Made by a program: the position numbers and the translations under genes. Positions 62,325-64,000 of a stretch of 64,000 bases of DNA are shown piece by piece (positions within the stretch are counted from its first letter, which is position 1; every line of letters begins with the position of its first letter). Under the pieces are notes generated by a model. It ran no database searches. It was not told where the DNA came from and worked only from the letters and a program-made list of their open reading frames with translations. The stretch comes from an uncultured Steroidobacter sp. (GTDB taxonomy: Bacteria; Pseudomonadota; Gammaproteobacteria; Steroidobacterales; Steroidobacteraceae), in the NCBI RefSeq assembly GCF_937958065.1, contig NZ_CALFXI010000111.1:65259-129258 (forward strand), in the 5' to 3' direction.

Positions 62325-62817
62325 CATCGTAATTCTCGCCGAAGTTCCTTGTGCCGGCCACGGCAGCACCACCAGGCTCTTCATTCTCGACGGCAATCAG
62401 ATCGTTCAAGGACACTTTCGATACGACAATCGACAGGCTGCGCTGGAGGTCAGCCAGGATTTTCTCGACGACGATGATCGGCTGCTCGCCACCGACGATC
62501 GGGTAGTCCAATGGCATTTCCAACCCGAAGCGCTGCGCCAGCTTCGAATAGGCATTGGATAAAAACGGGGCGCCGTGTTTCGGAGTCCACTCGCGACCGC
62601 AGGTCATCCAAGCGGCAGCGCCGTCATAGGGCTCGAACATGATCCAGAGGGAGAGTCCTCGACTGGAACGATATAGTGCAGCGCTTCCACCATACATGCC
62701 AACGATTCCAGGGTCCCCCACGAGAGCGAAACCCTGCCCAGCCAGAAAGGAACCCGCCACGCCATGGAACACTACCGCGTGGACTGAGGACCGCTGGCGA
62801 TTCATCTGTTGCGTCAT
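62290..62817 (-). CDS. Hypothetical protein near the tRNA-Pro attachment site
   Basis: A 175-residue protein (ATG 62817, also ATG 62805). It reads GVAGSFLAGQGFALVGDPGIVGMYGGSAALYRSSRGLSLWIMFEPYDGAAAWMTCGREWT, then YSKLAQRFGLEMPLDYPIVGGEQPIIVVEKILADLQRSL and an acidic end. The aromatic, mixed alpha/beta pattern recalls small immunity- or cargo-type proteins, but no family is recognised and no toxin partner is visible. No signal peptide. It lies 150 bp from the tRNA-Pro fragment. Confidence 0.55.
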   Translation of the reverse strand: MTQQMNRQRSSVHAVVFHGVAGSFLAGQGFALVGDPGIVGMYGGSAALYRSSRGLSLWIMFEPYDGAAAWMTCGREWTPKHGAPFLSNAYSKLAQRFGLEMPLDYPIVGGEQPIIVVEKILADLQRSLSIVVSKVSLNDLIAVENEEPGGAAVAGTRNFGENYDASIDISDFSEN

Positions 62818-62964
62818 TCAGAAAAACGCAGGCTCCGCCCATGAAGGATGCACAGCTTTGGCTCGCTGCAAGCTGGCTGTAGCCGGAAACGGGAAGAGGG
62901 GATTATCGGACTCGAATAGAAAGCACCCGAAGGGCGCTCAGGGCTTGTTCTTAGGGCTTTAGAT

Positions 62965-63010
62965 TGGTCGGGACGGCGAGATTCGAACTCGCGACCCCTT
63001 GCACCCCATG
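62965..63010 (-). other. 3' half of tRNA-Pro(GGG), probable attachment site
   Basis: Read on the minus strand the sequence runs from the anticodon loop (CATGGGGTG) through the T-arm (GCGAG-TTCGAAT-CTCGC) to CGTCCCGACCA. It matches the 3' half of tRNA-Pro with anticodon GGG. No matching 5' half (CGGGACG-like) is present upstream, so this is a fragment, typical of the duplicated end left when an element integrates into a tRNA gene. An integrase gene begins 200 bp away. The region 63011-63208 holds no other gene. Confidence 0.8.
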
Positions 63011-63208
63011 CGCTTGAAAGCCTCTTTAGCACCAGCCTAGTTCATCAGTCTTCTTAACCACGAAACACCGGTAAAACCAGCCTTTCAGCGATCTGCATCG
63101 TACTCTTCCGAGGTGTACTGCGGAAGTCCCAAGAATGAAATAAACTGTAGCCGGACTGTAGCCGGCCTGAACGCCTCGCATGTGCTGGGCCTGCCGGCCA
63201 GCCCCACT

Positions 63209-64000
63209 ATGCCGGCGAAGAAACGTTTTACCCCGACCTGGCTGAAGTCTCTGCTCGATAACCGCCCTGCCGAGGACACAACGTACAGCGAGGCAGGCCG
63301 CGTCGGCTTCATTCTCCGTCACCGCACAGGTGGCGCTCTCGTCTGGCTGGTCCGCTATCAGCGCAATGGAAAGGCCGTATGGCTGACGCTCGGCGAATAT
63401 CCCGCGATGACACTCGATCAAGCGCACGAGGCCCATGCCGAAGTTCGCAAGCAACTGGCGCAGGGTCTTGATCCGAAGGTCGAGCGGGAACGACTTCGTA
63501 TCGAGCGGCAGCGCCAGGAAGAAGCGCGTCAACTGACCGAGGCCATCACGGTTCGCAACGTCATCGCCGAATGGGCGTGGCACCATGCCCGTCGTCACCG
63601 CAAACGGCCACGCGAGGCGGTACGGCTGCTACGAGTCCACCTCCTGCAAGCGCCAGTGAAGGACAAACCGGCGAGCGACATCACGAAGCGCGACCTGGTT
63701 CTGATCATCGACAAGATCCTCGCGCGCGGCAGCACTGTCATGGCGAATCGAATCCGCGACCTAACGGCGCAGGTGTTCAACTTCGCAGCGATGCGCGACT
63801 TGATCCCGAGCTCGCCGGCCGCCGGCCTTCTGTAGAAGCCCGGCGGTCAGGAGCAGGCAAAGGAACGCAGCCTCAATCGGGACGAGATCAGACGGTTCTG
63901 GCTCGGTCTGGACGATGCGGAGACGAAGATTTCGCTGCCGATCCGGCGGTGCATGTCAAAGTAGTTGCCGCTCGTTCTACGCGGCTGCTGCCGATTTGAT
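63209..64000 (+). pseudogene. Tyrosine integrase with in-frame stops, running off the window
   Basis: The frame from the ATG at 63209 codes for the N-terminal arm-binding domain of P4-type integrases (KRFTPTWLKSLLDNRP, FILRHRTGGALVWLVRYQRNGKAVWLTLGEYPAMTLDQAHEAHAEVRK) and the core-binding SAM-like domain (VIAEWAWHHARRHRKRPREAVRLLR, ANRIRDLTAQVFNFAAMRDLIPSSPAAGL). A TAG at 63833 interrupts it, but the same frame continues with family-like sequence (KPGGQEQAKERSLNRDEIRRFWLGLDD) to a second TAG at 63971. The catalytic R-H-R-Y part would lie beyond 64000. Two stops in one frame indicate an inactive gene, barring sequencing error. Confidence 0.75.

Noticed and set aside
63113..63208. N-terminal extension of the integrase
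   Set aside because: The frame is open upstream of 63209, but the residues do not resemble the family; the MPAKKRF start fits integrases.

Overview
The window is about 64 kb of GC-rich (roughly 60-65 %) chromosomal DNA from a gammaproteobacterium. The strongest taxonomic evidence is the unbroken block ruvC-ruvA-ruvB-ybgC-tolQ-tolR-tolA-tolB-pal-cpoB-queE-queC-tRNA-Lys, the gene order of Pseudomonas-like gammaproteobacteria. A monofunctional-type RelA, a sucA-sucB-lpd cluster and a fimT-pilV-pilW-pilX-pilY1-pilE minor-pilin cluster also fit. Many protein types (DUF6134, DUF6445, WbuC cupin, pimeloyl-CoA-dehydrogenase-like pair, GH127/GH27 enzymes) suggest the Steroidobacter/Nevskia/Xanthomonadales neighbourhood, but that placement is inference.

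Layout. 0-7 kb: a partial OlsF-like bifunctional acyltransferase, a sigma-region-4-like HTH protein, an AAC(3)-family acetyltransferase, a small protein, a coiled-coil protein, a membrane diguanylate cyclase and a DUF6134 protein. 7-12.4 kb: a divergent acyl-CoA locus (two acyl-CoA dehydrogenase subunits on the minus strand, an acyl-CoA ligase and an IclR regulator on the plus strand) closed by a clear terminator. 12.5-15.6 kb: exopolysaccharide genes, with a WcaJ-like initiating transferase, a 33-codon secreted-peptide ORF and an unusual kinase-like/serine-acetyltransferase fusion. 15.8-21.5 kb: the 2-oxoglutarate dehydrogenase complex. 21.5-25.5 kb: an APC permease, a WbuC cupin and relA. 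25.7-35.1 kb: Holliday-junction resolution, Tol-Pal envelope and queuosine genes, then tRNA-Lys. 35.1-36.5 kb: a decayed stretch with a truncated NmrA-like gene and an ODP-type metallo-beta-lactamase-fold protein. 36.6-43.7 kb: the type IV pilus minor-pilin/PilY1 operon. 43.8-54.4 kb: uncharacterised and envelope proteins (DUF6445, DUF445, a secreted SGNH hydrolase with a C-terminal sorting tail, an AT3-SGNH acyltransferase, DUF349, a DUF998-like membrane protein). 54.4-64 kb is the accessory part: a metallopeptidase fragment, an arsR-arsI organoarsenical pair with a visible operator, an alpha/beta hydrolase, GH27 and GH127 enzymes, a relic of an arsR/arsI copy, two uncharacterised minus-strand genes, the 3' half of a tRNA-Pro gene (probable attachment site), and a tyrosine integrase broken by in-frame stops.

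How the genes fit together. Most of the window is housekeeping: TCA cycle (sucAB-lpd), stringent response (relA), recombination (ruvABC), envelope integrity (tol-pal-cpoB), tRNA modification (queE, queC) and pilus assembly. The accessory signal lies at the two tRNA-linked regions and in the 54-64 kb segment, where relics, pseudogenes and an attachment-site-like sequence indicate repeated gain and decay. I saw no CRISPR array, no intact insertion sequence and no phage structural genes. I found no convincing complete new multi-gene system. The least conventional items are the kinase-acetyltransferase fusion with a degenerate P-loop, the arsR/arsI relic beyond the glycoside hydrolase block, and the small genes beside the tRNA-Pro attachment site.
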